Under the pieces are notes generated by a model that had not been told where the DNA came from, did no database searches, and was given only the letters and a program-made list of their open reading frames with translations. From positions 1 through 36,504 of the forward strand of contig CAIVGN010000082.1 in NCBI GenBank assembly GCA_903905455.1: a stretch of DNA of 36,504 bases, read 5' to 3'. Numbering within the stretch: the stretch's first letter is position 1; each line of letters opens with the position of its first letter. Both the position numbers and the translations under genes were made by a program. Shown here piece after piece: positions 24,395 to 32,690 of the stretch. The stretch is from an uncultured Archangium sp. Lineage in GTDB: Bacteria; Myxococcota; Myxococcia; Myxococcales; Myxococcaceae.

Positions 24395-25375
24395 CTACGG
24401 CTCGCCCGACTGGGCCGGCGCGGTGTGCCCCGAGACCAGCACCAGGGTCTCGTCGTTGACCACGATGCCCGCCCTGGCCCGCAGCGCCGCCACGTAGGCC
24501 TTCTGCGCGTCGGATCGCAGGCTCGAGAGCAGCTTCTCCTCGATGAGCCCGCGCACTTCGGCCAGCTCCCGCTTGCGCGCCGGCTTCTTCTCCGAGACGC
24601 GGAAGAGGTGGAACCCGTACTCGGTGCTCACCACCTCGCTGGTGCCTCCCACGCTGAGCTTGAAGACCACCTCGTCGAAGGCCGGCGGCATGGTGCCCCG
24701 GGCGAAGAAGCCCAGGTCCCCACCCACGCGGGCGTCGGGGGACAGCGAGTAGCGCCGCGCGAGGTCCTGGAACTTCTTGCCCTGCCACAGCTGCTGCTGC
24801 ACCCGCTTCGCCTCGTCGAGGCCCTTGACCACGATCTGCTGGGCGTGGACCTGCTCGGGCTCGGCGAAGTCGGCGGTGTGCTCGTCGTAGTACTGGCGAA
24901 CCTGCTCCTCGCTGACCGCCACGCGCGAGTGCACCTCCTGGGTGAGCAGCTTCTCGATGGTCAACTGCTCGCGGGTGCTGCGGGTCAGCGCGGCGCGCGA
25001 GGTCTGGCTCTTGGCCAGGGCCTCGTCGAAGGTGCCGGCGGGGTACTCGGAGCTCAGCGCCAGCACCCGGCGATCGACCTCCTCGGTGGTCACCGTCACG
25101 TTCGCCGCCCGGGCAGCCTGCATCAGCAGGGCGCGCTCGATCAACGTCTCCAGCAGCGCCTGCTTGTAGGGCTCGACCTGCTCCGGGGTGCGCGGGCCGT
25201 TGCCTTCCATGGCCTGGGCCTCGCGCGCCAGCAGCCGCTCGAAGTCCACGCGCGAGAGCACCTCGCCGTTGACGGTGGCCACGACGGTGGGGTCTTGCTT
25301 GGGCTTCTGCTGCTGGGGGCAGCCGACCAAAGCGACGCAGGTAACGAGCAGTGCCAGCCGGGCCATCACGCGCAT
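24395..25375 (-). CDS. Lipoprotein parvulin-type peptidyl-prolyl isomerase (PpiC/PrsA-like)
   Basis: A 326-residue lipoprotein: signal ending in VALVGC with Cys19 as the lipid site. SurA_N-like region (VVATVNGEVLSRVDFERLL) follows, then a full parvulin domain at about 175-265 (HAQQIVVKGLDEAKRVQQQL, SLSPDARVGGDLGFFARG, GFHLFRVSEKKPAR). The C-terminal helix (RGLIEEKLLSSLRSDAQKAY) closes the chaperone fold. It is 10 bases from the preceding isomerase gene. Expected to assist folding of secreted proteins. Confidence 0.85.
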   Translation of the reverse strand: MRVMARLALLVTCVALVGCPQQQKPKQDPTVVATVNGEVLSRVDFERLLAREAQAMEGNGPRTPEQVEPYKQALLETLIERALLMQAARAANVTVTTEEVDRRVLALSSEYPAGTFDEALAKSQTSRAALTRSTREQLTIEKLLTQEVHSRVAVSEEQVRQYYDEHTADFAEPEQVHAQQIVVKGLDEAKRVQQQLWQGKKFQDLARRYSLSPDARVGGDLGFFARGTMPPAFDEVVFKLSVGGTSEVVSTEYGFHLFRVSEKKPARKRELAEVRGLIEEKLLSSLRSDAQKAYVAALRARAGIVVNDETLVLVSGHTAPAQSGEP

Positions 25376-25385
25376 CGGCGTACCA

Positions 25386-26366
25386 TTACTTCGTGGCCGG
25401 GGGCGCGGGAATGAAGCCCGGCGACGGCGTGGTGGGCGGCACCGCGGGGGCCTTCGGGTCCACCACCATCGCGGCCAGCGACGCGTCGTTGAGCTCGAGG
25501 TGCGCGTCCTTCTTGAGCCGTTCCATGAGCGCGCGAAAGCGCTCCTGCTTCGACTCGTTGGCCAGCAGCTGCACGATGCTCGGCCGGGCCTGCTCGAGGC
25601 CCAGGTTGAGCGCCAACTGCCGGCCCTGGAGCTTGAGGATGTGCAGGGCCTTGGGCGTCTCGATCAGCGCCTCGCTCACGTCGCCCACCTTCACCAACTG
25701 CGCGGCCGCGGCGGCCACTTCGGCGCCGTACTGGGTGCCCAGCTCGTCGTCCGACAGGAAGCGCAGGTCCCCGTCGAGTTCCCGGCTGCGCACGTCTTCG
25801 CTGTGCTCGCGCGCCAGCTTGCCGAAGCCCGCCGCGTCGAGCGGGGCCAGGGCCTTGACCTGCGCGAAGATCGTTTCGGCCTTCTCCCGGTGGTCCTTGC
25901 CGAAGGCGATGTGCGAGAGGCGGGTCATCGCCGGCTTCACGTAGTCGGCCTTGTGCGCCTCGTACCAGGCGGCGACCTGCGCGTCGGTGACGCCGCCGCT
26001 GCCCTCGTCGAGCTCCTTCTTGAGCAGCTGCTGCACCATCACCCGGCGCGCGGCCTCGACCACCTCGGGGTCGTCGTGCAGCCCGCGACGCACGGCCTCC
26101 TGGGCCAGCAGCTCGAAGCGCACCACGCCCTCGACGTAGTCCTTGCGCTGCTCCACCGTCTGGAACCGCGCGCGCGCGTAGGGGTTCATCTCCGCGAAGC
26201 GCTGGGCGAGCTCCTTGTCGGTGAGCGCCTGGCCGCTGAACTTCGCCACCCACTGGCCACCGCTGACGCCGGCGGGCGGGGTGCGGCGGAAGTCCATCTT
26301 CGCCACGCCGGGGGGAGACTCGCAGGCCGTCAACGCGAGGAGGGAGCCGAGGAGCAGTCGGTGCAT
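25386..26366 (-). CDS. Second lipoprotein parvulin-family protein
   Basis: A 326-residue lipoprotein with lipobox LTAC (Cys15). NPYARARFQTVEQRKDYVEG and FELLAQEAVRRGLHDDPEV match the SurA N-terminal chaperone fold. The region from about 175 to 265 corresponds to the parvulin domain but is divergent: MTRLSHIAFG replaces the usual HARHILV, and GDLRFLSDDELG replaces GGDLGFF. Catalysis is therefore doubtful, and it may be a chaperone without isomerase activity. C-terminus is Pro-rich. Probably one operon with its neighbours on the minus strand. Confidence 0.75.
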   Translation of the reverse strand: MHRLLLGSLLALTACESPPGVAKMDFRRTPPAGVSGGQWVAKFSGQALTDKELAQRFAEMNPYARARFQTVEQRKDYVEGVVRFELLAQEAVRRGLHDDPEVVEAARRVMVQQLLKKELDEGSGGVTDAQVAAWYEAHKADYVKPAMTRLSHIAFGKDHREKAETIFAQVKALAPLDAAGFGKLAREHSEDVRSRELDGDLRFLSDDELGTQYGAEVAAAAAQLVKVGDVSEALIETPKALHILKLQGRQLALNLGLEQARPSIVQLLANESKQERFRALMERLKKDAHLELNDASLAAMVVDPKAPAVPPTTPSPGFIPAPPATK

Positions 26367-26412
26367 GGCGCCGAGGACTACACCGTTTCGTCGCGGCTCG
26401 TGGCGTCTCGAC

Positions 26413-28440
26413 TCAGCCCGTCAGCTCGCGCGAGAGCAGGTCGAAGATGGGCTGCGCCAGCTGGTGCCGGGTGCGGAAGCTGCTCAGGGCCCCGCCCAGC
26501 CGCGCCCCGGCGGGCCGCGCCTCGCCCGCGTGGGCCGCGAAGGCGAAGGCCAGCACCACCGCCTTGACCACCGGCCGCTCGGGCATGCGCGCGGGAAAGG
26601 CGTGCAGCGCCTCGACAAAGGCGTCGGCCTCGGTGCCGAAGCCCACGAGCTGCTGCACGTCGACCAGCTTCGGCACGTCGTGGGGCAGGCGGTTGCTCGC
26701 GAGCGCGCTGGTCACCAGGGCCATCGCCCCCAGCCGCGCGAGGGCCACGTCGCTTTCGGGCAGGCCCATGCGCCGGGTGAGCCCGCAGGCGAGCAGGACC
26801 AGCTGTTGGGCCTGCGCGCCGCGCAAGCCCTGGAGCCCCAGCAGCGCGTCGATGACCCGCGTGGGGAGCTCGGAGACCGGGAGGGCCGCGGCCACCGGCG
26901 CGGAGATCAACGCCAGCGGGTCGAAGGTGGCGCCGCGCGGCGCGAGCTCGAGCTCTCCGGTCCACGAGCTGGTGGCGCCCGTGTAGAGGCGGGCCCGGGT
27001 GTCGGCCAGCGCCACTTCGCCGGCGCGAAAGGCGATGAGGCTGCGCGGGCCCAGCGCGGCCTTGAGCTGGGCGACGGCCTGCAGGTCCATCGGGTCGGCC
27101 ATGGCCACCATGAGCTGGGTGCCGCCCTTGAGCCCCAGCGGCACGGCCCGGGTGGCGCGCGAGAGCTCGAGGGGCAGCAGGGCCAGCGCGTCGGGGCCGG
27201 GGGTGGCGTCGGTGAGCTTCTTGCGGCCGACCGACGGGGTGTGGGTCAGCTCGCTCAAGGTCGCGACCAGCACGTCTTCGTCGGCGCCCAGCGAGGCCAG
27301 CACCGCGAGCAGCGACTGGCTGGAGGTCGCGGCCTGTTCCTTCGCCGCCTGCACCTGCTGCCGGGTGAGCTGGCCGCGCTCGACGAGGAGCTGTGCCGCC
27401 TGGAGCTCCGGGGGGAGCGCCTCGCCCTGCACCGGCGTCTCGGTGCGCACCGCCGCGAGCTCCTCGCGCGTCATCTTCTTGGTGGCGATGCGGGCCACCA
27501 CGGCGCCGGGGGGCGGGGTGAGGCTCGGGGCGCTCGGGGGCGGGCCCAGGGCCGTGAGCACCAGCTCGTGGCCGGTGATCACCGCGCCGGTGTAGATCGA
27601 CGTGCGGCCCTGGCCGGCGCGCGCGAAGAGCCGGGCGATGTCGGTCTCCGTCACGCCCCAGCCGTTGAGGGTGACCGCCTGCTCGAGCACCGCGCCCACC
27701 TCTTCCATCGACGGGCGCGCGCCGGGCTCGGCGTTGAGCATGGTCACCAACAGCGTCAGCCACGGCTCGGGCACCTGCTTGACCCGCTCGCGCGTCAGCC
27801 CCGCCCAGCTCGCCGCGGCCTGGCCGAGATGCCCGGGGCTGGGCCCGGTCCACAACGGGCGGCCGACGGCCAGCTCGTAGAGCAGCAACCCGAGGCGGAA
27901 CACGTCGCTGGCCGGGGTCGCCGGTCCGGTGAGCTGCTCGGGCGCCAGCGAGTTCACCTCGCTGCGGTAGGGCCCCTGCTCGCCCTGCATGCCCATGGCG
28001 GCGGCGATGCCCGCGTCGAGCACCTGCACCTCGCCGCGGGTGGTGACGAAGATGGTCGAGGGGCAGACGTCGCCGTGGAGGTTGCCCGCCCGGTGCAGGC
28101 CATCGAGGGCGGCCGCGACGCGCGCCACCACCGCCAGGCCCTCGTTGGGCGCGATGAAGCCCGAGGCCCGCGCCAGCGTGCTCATCACCCAGCGCAGCGA
28201 CTCGCCCTCCGTGGCCTCGGTGACGACCCACACCGCGTCGTGGTCGGTGCCCACCTCCAGCACGCCGGGCAGCGCCGGCCCCCGCAGCGTCCGCGTCAGC
28301 TCCACCAGGCGCTCACCGAGGCCCGGCCTGCTGTCGACCACGCGCTTGAGCGACACCGGCCGCTCGCCCACGCGCCCCGCCCACGCCTCGAGGAACGCAC
28401 CGGGCGCGCTGAGCTGACGGGTAAGGCGGTACGAAGCCAC
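26413..28440 (-). CDS. Pseudokinase-MshEN-HD-like fusion protein
   Basis: A 675-residue cytosolic protein. Residues about 1-255 have the Ser/Thr kinase plan: beta-3 Lys in VSLKRVV, HGDVCPSTI in place of HRDLKPEN, DAG in place of DFG, intact APEQ. The loss of the catalytic-loop Lys (now Cys) and Asn (now Thr) points to a pseudokinase. About 345-487 is an MshEN domain as in type II secretion and type IV pilus ATPases (LTRQQVQAAKEQAATSSQ, TPSVGRKKL, ADPMDLQAVAQLK), which in relatives binds cyclic di-GMP. About 520-675 is helical and resembles a degenerate HD domain. The GTG at 28440 is preferred; codons upstream lose GC3 bias. Confidence 0.65.
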   Translation of the reverse strand: MASYRLTRQLSAPGAFLEAWAGRVGERPVSLKRVVDSRPGLGERLVELTRTLRGPALPGVLEVGTDHDAVWVVTEATEGESLRWVMSTLARASGFIAPNEGLAVVARVAAALDGLHRAGNLHGDVCPSTIFVTTRGEVQVLDAGIAAAMGMQGEQGPYRSEVNSLAPEQLTGPATPASDVFRLGLLLYELAVGRPLWTGPSPGHLGQAAASWAGLTRERVKQVPEPWLTLLVTMLNAEPGARPSMEEVGAVLEQAVTLNGWGVTETDIARLFARAGQGRTSIYTGAVITGHELVLTALGPPPSAPSLTPPPGAVVARIATKKMTREELAAVRTETPVQGEALPPELQAAQLLVERGQLTRQQVQAAKEQAATSSQSLLAVLASLGADEDVLVATLSELTHTPSVGRKKLTDATPGPDALALLPLELSRATRAVPLGLKGGTQLMVAMADPMDLQAVAQLKAALGPRSLIAFRAGEVALADTRARLYTGATSSWTGELELAPRGATFDPLALISAPVAAALPVSELPTRVIDALLGLQGLRGAQAQQLVLLACGLTRRMGLPESDVALARLGAMALVTSALASNRLPHDVPKLVDVQQLVGFGTEADAFVEALHAFPARMPERPVVKAVVLAFAFAAHAGEARPAGARLGGALSSFRTRHQLAQPIFDLLSRELTG

Positions 28441-28459
28441 TCGAAGTGCCTTTTTCTTG

Positions 28460-28490
28460 AGTTGCGACCCAAGCGGAAAAAGTTGCGACC
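28460..28490. repeat. Direct repeat with 21-bp period upstream of the pseudokinase gene
   Basis: AGTTGCGACC occurs at 28460-28469 and 28481-28490, exactly two DNA turns apart. It lies in an AT-richer stretch just upstream of the preferred GTG. A pair of regulator half-sites on one DNA face is likely. If translation started at the GTG at 28545 the repeats would be coding instead. Confidence 0.35.
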
Positions 28491-28633
28491 AGAGTGTAGG
28501 GTGACTCAGTGGCCGGAGCCATGTTTGAAGAGTCTTTTCGGGCACCGGGCGAATGAGACGGGCTCACCGGGCACACAACAGTCAGGGCTGCCCGCGGGCC
28601 GACGCGGCGACCCCCACCAAAGGACCACCCAAG

Positions 28634-29254
28634 ATGCGACGTTCATGGATGCTGGCGACGATGGCCCTGGCTGCGTGTGGTCCGGTGGAGCTGCGGATCG
28701 ACGAGAGCAAGGGCGTGCCGTCGGTGAAGGGCTCGACGGAGGTCAGCCTCAGCGCGACCTTCACCTGTGGCCAGGCGCTGCCCGCCGGCACCAAGACGGT
28801 CACCACCCGCATCGTTCCCGGGGGCTGTGAGTTCACCTTCGACGACACCCTCGAGGCGCTCAAGGCGAGCGACTACGAGCAGATCGGCGAGCTCAAGTCG
28901 GCGACCAACCTCCTGCAGCGCGTGGAGCTGTCGATCACCAAGCTCAACTTCGTCGACGGGGCCACGGGCACCACGCTCGATCTCGCGACGCGCATCACCT
29001 CGGCGACGCTGGCGGTCAACGGCCAGCAGGTGGCGGACAAGGCGGCCCTCGCGGCCCTGCCCACGGTGGTCACGCTCGAGGGCGCGGCGCTGTCCACCAT
29101 CAAGGCCAAGGTCGACGCGCGGCAGCCGGTGACGGTGGCGGTCAAGGCCGTCGCGGTGTTGCCCGACAGCCCCAAGCCTCCCGAGAAGCTGAAGATCGAC
29201 TACGAGGCGCAGCCGGCGTTCATCATCGGGCCGGGCGCGGTGAAGATCTTCTGA
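28634..29254 (+). CDS. Hypothetical lipoprotein
   Basis: A 206-residue lipoprotein: MRRSWMLATMALAAC with Cys15 as lipid site. Beta-rich body (VEVSLSATF-like strands, TKTVTTRIVPGG, LATRITSATLAVNG, QPVTVAVKAVAV) suggests an immunoglobulin-like or jellyroll fold. AAAGGA ten bases before the ATG supports this start. It is divergent from the pseudokinase gene and shares its upstream region. No family recognised. Confidence 0.65.
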   Translation: MRRSWMLATMALAACGPVELRIDESKGVPSVKGSTEVSLSATFTCGQALPAGTKTVTTRIVPGGCEFTFDDTLEALKASDYEQIGELKSATNLLQRVELSITKLNFVDGATGTTLDLATRITSATLAVNGQQVADKAALAALPTVVTLEGAALSTIKAKVDARQPVTVAVKAVAVLPDSPKPPEKLKIDYEAQPAFIIGPGAVKIF

Positions 29255-29342
29255 AGCGCCGTCAGGGTGCGTGAAGCGCGCCGCTCGACGGCGTCCCCCA
29301 AGGTGAAGTCGGCGGCACAAGGTGGGCGTCCAGGTGGCACTC

Positions 29343-29591
29343 ATGTCTCAAGTGACCATCTACCTCCCCGATGACGTCGAGCGTGAGCTCCGGGCGGCCG
29401 CGCGCAAGGCGAAGAAGAGCTTCTCGGCCTCCGTGGTCGAGTTGGCGACGAAGAAGCGCGCGCGCAAGACCTGGCCGCGCGTGTTCCTCGAGACCTTCGG
29501 AAGCTGGCAGGGCCCGCCGCCCGAACCGTTTCAGGGCGCGGCGTCGATGGCGCGCTGCAGGGTCTGGGCGTCTTCGCTGCGCCCCAGGTGA
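29343..29591 (+). CDS. Orphan ribbon-helix-helix antitoxin-like protein with replaced tail
   Basis: An 82-residue protein. MSQVTIYLPDDVERELRAAA is a typical ribbon-helix-helix beta strand and helix, continuing KAKKSFSASVVELA. RKTWPRVFLETFGSWQG resembles the toxin-binding tail of MetJ/CopG-type antitoxins found with PIN toxins. The natural end is missing: residues 63-82 are read from antisense of the convergent anti-sigma gene. No toxin follows. It therefore looks like a remnant of a TA pair. Confidence 0.55.
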   Translation: MSQVTIYLPDDVERELRAAARKAKKSFSASVVELATKKRARKTWPRVFLETFGSWQGPPPEPFQGAASMARCRVWASSLRPR

Positions 29592-30946
29592 TTCAGGCAC
29601 CGCACCCGCGAGAGCTGCACCATGCGCCGCAGCTGCGGCTCGTTGGCGGCGCCGGTCACCGGCTCGAGGAGCCACTGCTGCGAGAGGAGCAGGGTGTGCT
29701 CGCAGTCGTTGGCGTCGGCCGAGAGGGCGATGTTGCGCGCCCGGGCCTCGCGACCTGACGGGGTGGTGATGGTGGCGCCGATCTCGCGCAGCTTGCGCTC
29801 GATGTTGCGCAGCGAGAACGTGCGCGCCGAGCTGGTGACCACCGTGCCCCGGGGCGGCGGTGCGAAGGCGGAGACCGGCGGCAGGCGCTGCTGCGCCGGC
29901 AACGCGGCCCACTGCTCATCGGCGGCCACCGGCGTCTGATCAGGCGCCTGCGCGGGCGGCAGCTGCGACTCTTCCGGCGGCGCCGAGTCGTCGTCTTCTT
30001 CCTCGAGGCGCGCCACCGAGTCAGGCGGGATCTCCGGCGTCTGCGGTTCGGTGGGCGCGGCCACGGCCACCGGCTGGACCGCGGGCACGGGCGTCTGTTC
30101 CCAGGCCATCTCCGAGAGCTGGCCCTGGCGCCAGGTCACCGCGTGGCCCGCGCGCACCTGCCGCGTGCCGCCCGGCGTCTTCACTTCGACCACGCCCTCT
30201 TCGACGGCCACCACGGTGTGGCTCGGCTCGCGCGAGACGAGGAAGCGGGTGCCGAGGTCGCGCACCTCGAGGTCCCCGGCGCGCACGGTGAGCACCCGGT
30301 CTTCGCGGTGCGGCACCACCAGCGCGAGGCTGCCCTTGAGGATGTCGAGGGTGAGGGTCTTCGCCTCGAGGGTCTGGAGCTTCACCTCCGAGGCGGAGGT
30401 CAACCCGGCGCGCGAGCCGTCGGGCAGTTGCATCCACAGGCTGCCGCCGGTCTGGGTGGAGATGGTCGCGCCTTCCTTGAGCACCTGCTTCCTGCTCGCG
30501 GTGGCCCTCTTCGCGCTGGCGACGGTGACGCTGAGCTTGGGCTGGGCCGGCGCGGTCACCGGCTGCGGCGTGGGCGTGGCCACCGGCGTCGGCGCCTCGC
30601 CCGGGGTCGCCAGCAGGTACGCCCCGGCGATGACCACCGCGACGGCGAGGGCCGAGGCGAGCATGAAGCGCGGGCTGAAGAGCGACTGCCACCACGAGGT
30701 GAACGAGCGGGCGGCCTGGGCGTCGGCGGCCTCGGCGAGCTGCTGGCCCACGCGGCGAGCCATGGCCTCGGGCATCGCGGGCACCGGCGGCAGGTCCATC
30801 AACAGGCCCTGGGCGAGCTGCACGTCTTCGAGCGCCACGCGGCAGTCGGGGCAGCCCTCGAGGTGCCGCTTCACGGCTTGCTGCTCGTCGGCCGCCAGCT
30901 CGGTGCGGACCAGCGACCAGAGGGTCTCGGCGTCGAGGTGGCTCAC
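29531..30946 (-). CDS. Zinc-finger anti-sigma factor with FecR domain
   Basis: A 471-residue membrane regulator. The N-terminal zinc-binding anti-sigma motif is HLEGCPDC (His28, Cys32, Cys35). One membrane helix lies at about 95-113 (MLASALAVAVVIAGAYLLA). A FecR domain follows (about 140-290: MQLPDGSRAGLTSASEV, LVVPHREDRVLTVRAG, RVTWRQG-like strands). A disordered Pro/Glu linker (VARLEEEDDDSAPPEE) and a C-terminal helical domain complete it. The GTG start overlaps the sigma stop by GTGA, so it is co-translated with its sigma factor. Likely senses a periplasmic signal through FecR. Confidence 0.85.
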   Translation of the reverse strand: MSHLDAETLWSLVRTELAADEQQAVKRHLEGCPDCRVALEDVQLAQGLLMDLPPVPAMPEAMARRVGQQLAEAADAQAARSFTSWWQSLFSPRFMLASALAVAVVIAGAYLLATPGEAPTPVATPTPQPVTAPAQPKLSVTVASAKRATASRKQVLKEGATISTQTGGSLWMQLPDGSRAGLTSASEVKLQTLEAKTLTLDILKGSLALVVPHREDRVLTVRAGDLEVRDLGTRFLVSREPSHTVVAVEEGVVEVKTPGGTRQVRAGHAVTWRQGQLSEMAWEQTPVPAVQPVAVAAPTEPQTPEIPPDSVARLEEEDDDSAPPEESQLPPAQAPDQTPVAADEQWAALPAQQRLPPVSAFAPPPRGTVVTSSARTFSLRNIERKLREIGATITTPSGREARARNIALSADANDCEHTLLLSQQWLLEPVTGAANEPQLRRMVQLSRVRCLNHLGRSEDAQTLQRAIDAAP

Positions 30947-31551
30947 GATTCGCCCCGCTTCAGCCGCACCACCACCTCGGTGAAGTCGATGCGCGCGCGG
31001 TTGAGTCGCGAGCGCACGGTGTTCACCGGGCAGTCCACCAGCTCTGAGATCTCCTCCGGCTTCATGCCCAGGAGCTCGTGGTACACGAACACCGACGCTT
31101 TCTCCTCACTGAGTGTGGCCAGGGCCTTCTGCACCAGCGAGGCGGCCTGCTTGACCTGCGCGGCGCGCTCCGGGTCGTGGCGCTCGTCGCTCGGGTGCTC
31201 CGGCATCTCGTCGGTCGTCTCTTCCTTGCGCCGCCGCTTGCCCCGCAGGTGCATCAGTCCCACGTTGACGCACACCCGGTGCAGGAAGGTCGAGACTCGC
31301 GACTCGCCCCGGTACGTCTTCAGGGCCCGCATCAGCTGGATGTAGGACTCCTGGACCAGGTCTTCCAGGTCGGGGCTGTGGCCCACCACGCGGAACAGGA
31401 CCCGCCACGCCTGTTCGCGCGTGCGCTCGTAAAGCTGCGTAAAGGCAATGCTTTCACCATCGCGGGCTGCGAGCGCGAGCATACGGAGGGGATCGGCCAC
31501 CGCGGCGAGGTCGTTCGGCATGTGTCCGAGGGGGAAGGCGAGGGCCGTCAT
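30943..31551 (-). CDS. ECF RNA polymerase sigma factor
   Basis: A 202-residue group IV factor. Region 2: FTQLYERTREQAWRVLFRVV, DLEDLVQESYIQLMRALK and TFLHRVCVNVGLMHL with the basic RGKRRRKEE. Region 4: ATLSEEKASVFVYHELLGM, KPEEISELVDCPVNTVRS and RLNRARIDF. It is followed, with a GTGA overlap, by its FecR anti-sigma partner. It is the third ECF factor in the window and, by its zinc-finger anti-sigma, distinct in type from the other two. Confidence 0.88.
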   Translation of the reverse strand: MTALAFPLGHMPNDLAAVADPLRMLALAARDGESIAFTQLYERTREQAWRVLFRVVGHSPDLEDLVQESYIQLMRALKTYRGESRVSTFLHRVCVNVGLMHLRGKRRRKEETTDEMPEHPSDERHDPERAAQVKQAASLVQKALATLSEEKASVFVYHELLGMKPEEISELVDCPVNTVRSRLNRARIDFTEVVVRLKRGES

Positions 31552-31617
31552 GGCAAACGTTGGTTGCCGGGCGCAAGCCGGTTGATCCTTCTTTCTTCAA
31601 GGTCTTAAGGGGAGCCC

Positions 31618-32670
31618 ATGTTCGTGGCTCTCCTGGTGACTGCCGTCCTTGGTGCCGCGCCGGTCGACTTCGACGCCGCGGCCGCCGCCCGGTTCGCGAA
31701 GTTGGCCCTGGACTGCGTGCACCGAGAGTACCCCAACAAGCTCTCGCACGTGCTCAACGACGCCCGCGACGTGAAGGCGCCGCGGCAGCTCACGCCGGCC
31801 TTCTACGGCTGCTACGACTGGCACTCCTCGGTGCACGGGCACTGGCTGCTGGTGCGGTTGGCGCGCACCTTCCCGGACGCGCCCTTCGCGGCCGAGGCGC
31901 GCAAGGCCGTGGGGCAGAGCCTCACCGCGAAGAACCTCGCCGCCGAGCTCAAGTACCTCGAGGGGCCGGGGCGGGTGAGCTTCGAGCGGCCCTACGGGCT
32001 CGCGTGGCTGCTGCAGCTGGGCACGGAATTGCGCGAGTGGGACACGCCCGAGGCCCGGCAGTGGGCGAAGGCGTTGGCCCCCCTGGAGGCCGCCGCGTCG
32101 GCGCGGCTCTCGGCGTGGTTGCCCAAGCTGACCCGGCCCATTCGCATCGGGGAACACGACCAGACGGCCTTCGCCTTCGGGTTGGTGCTCGACTGGGCGC
32201 GCGTCGCCGGCCACGCGCCGCTCGAGGCGCTGCTCACCGAGCGCATCGAGACCTGGTACGCGAAGGACCGCGGCTGCCCGCTCTCGTGGGAACCCAACGG
32301 CCAGGACTTCCTCTCGCCCTGCCTGGCGGAGGCGGACCTGCTGCGGCGGGTGATGAAGCCCGAGGCCTACGCCACGTGGCTGCGCGCGTTTCTTCCCGGC
32401 GACGCGTGGCCGGCGCCGGAGGTGGTGAGCGATCGCTCCGACCCCAAGCTGGCGCACCTCGACGGGCTCAACCTCTCTCGCGCGTGGATGCTGGAGGGCA
32501 TGGCCTCGGGTCTCCCCGCGGGAGACGCGCGCAGGCCGGCGCTCGAGGCCGCGGCGCGCAGCCACCGCACGGCGGGGCTCGAGGCGGTCAAGGGCGAGCA
32601 CTACGAAGGGGGCCATTGGCTGGGCAGCTTCGCGGTGTACCTCACCACGCAGCGTGGGCTGACGCCCTGA
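31618..32670 (+). CDS. DUF2891 family protein, exported
   Basis: A 350-residue protein with a signal peptide (MFVALLVTAVLGAAP). Hallmarks of DUF2891: YPNKLSHVLNDARDV, FYGCYDWHSSVHGHWLLVRL, FERPYGLAWLLQL, EPNGQDFLSPCLAEADLL and GGHWLGSFAVYLTT. The conserved Trp, His and aromatic pairs suggest an alpha/alpha toroid, as in some glycan-active enzymes, but activity is unknown. AAGGGGAG lies close before the ATG. Divergent from the ECF sigma gene with 66 bp between. Confidence 0.8.
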   Translation: MFVALLVTAVLGAAPVDFDAAAAARFAKLALDCVHREYPNKLSHVLNDARDVKAPRQLTPAFYGCYDWHSSVHGHWLLVRLARTFPDAPFAAEARKAVGQSLTAKNLAAELKYLEGPGRVSFERPYGLAWLLQLGTELREWDTPEARQWAKALAPLEAAASARLSAWLPKLTRPIRIGEHDQTAFAFGLVLDWARVAGHAPLEALLTERIETWYAKDRGCPLSWEPNGQDFLSPCLAEADLLRRVMKPEAYATWLRAFLPGDAWPAPEVVSDRSDPKLAHLDGLNLSRAWMLEGMASGLPAGDARRPALEAAARSHRTAGLEAVKGEHYEGGHWLGSFAVYLTTQRGLTP

Positions 32671-32690
32671 GGGTCTCGCGCCGGTGTACC

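Noticed and set aside
26215-28830. An 871-residue plus-strand open frame
   Set aside because: Antisense of the pseudokinase fusion and its neighbours.
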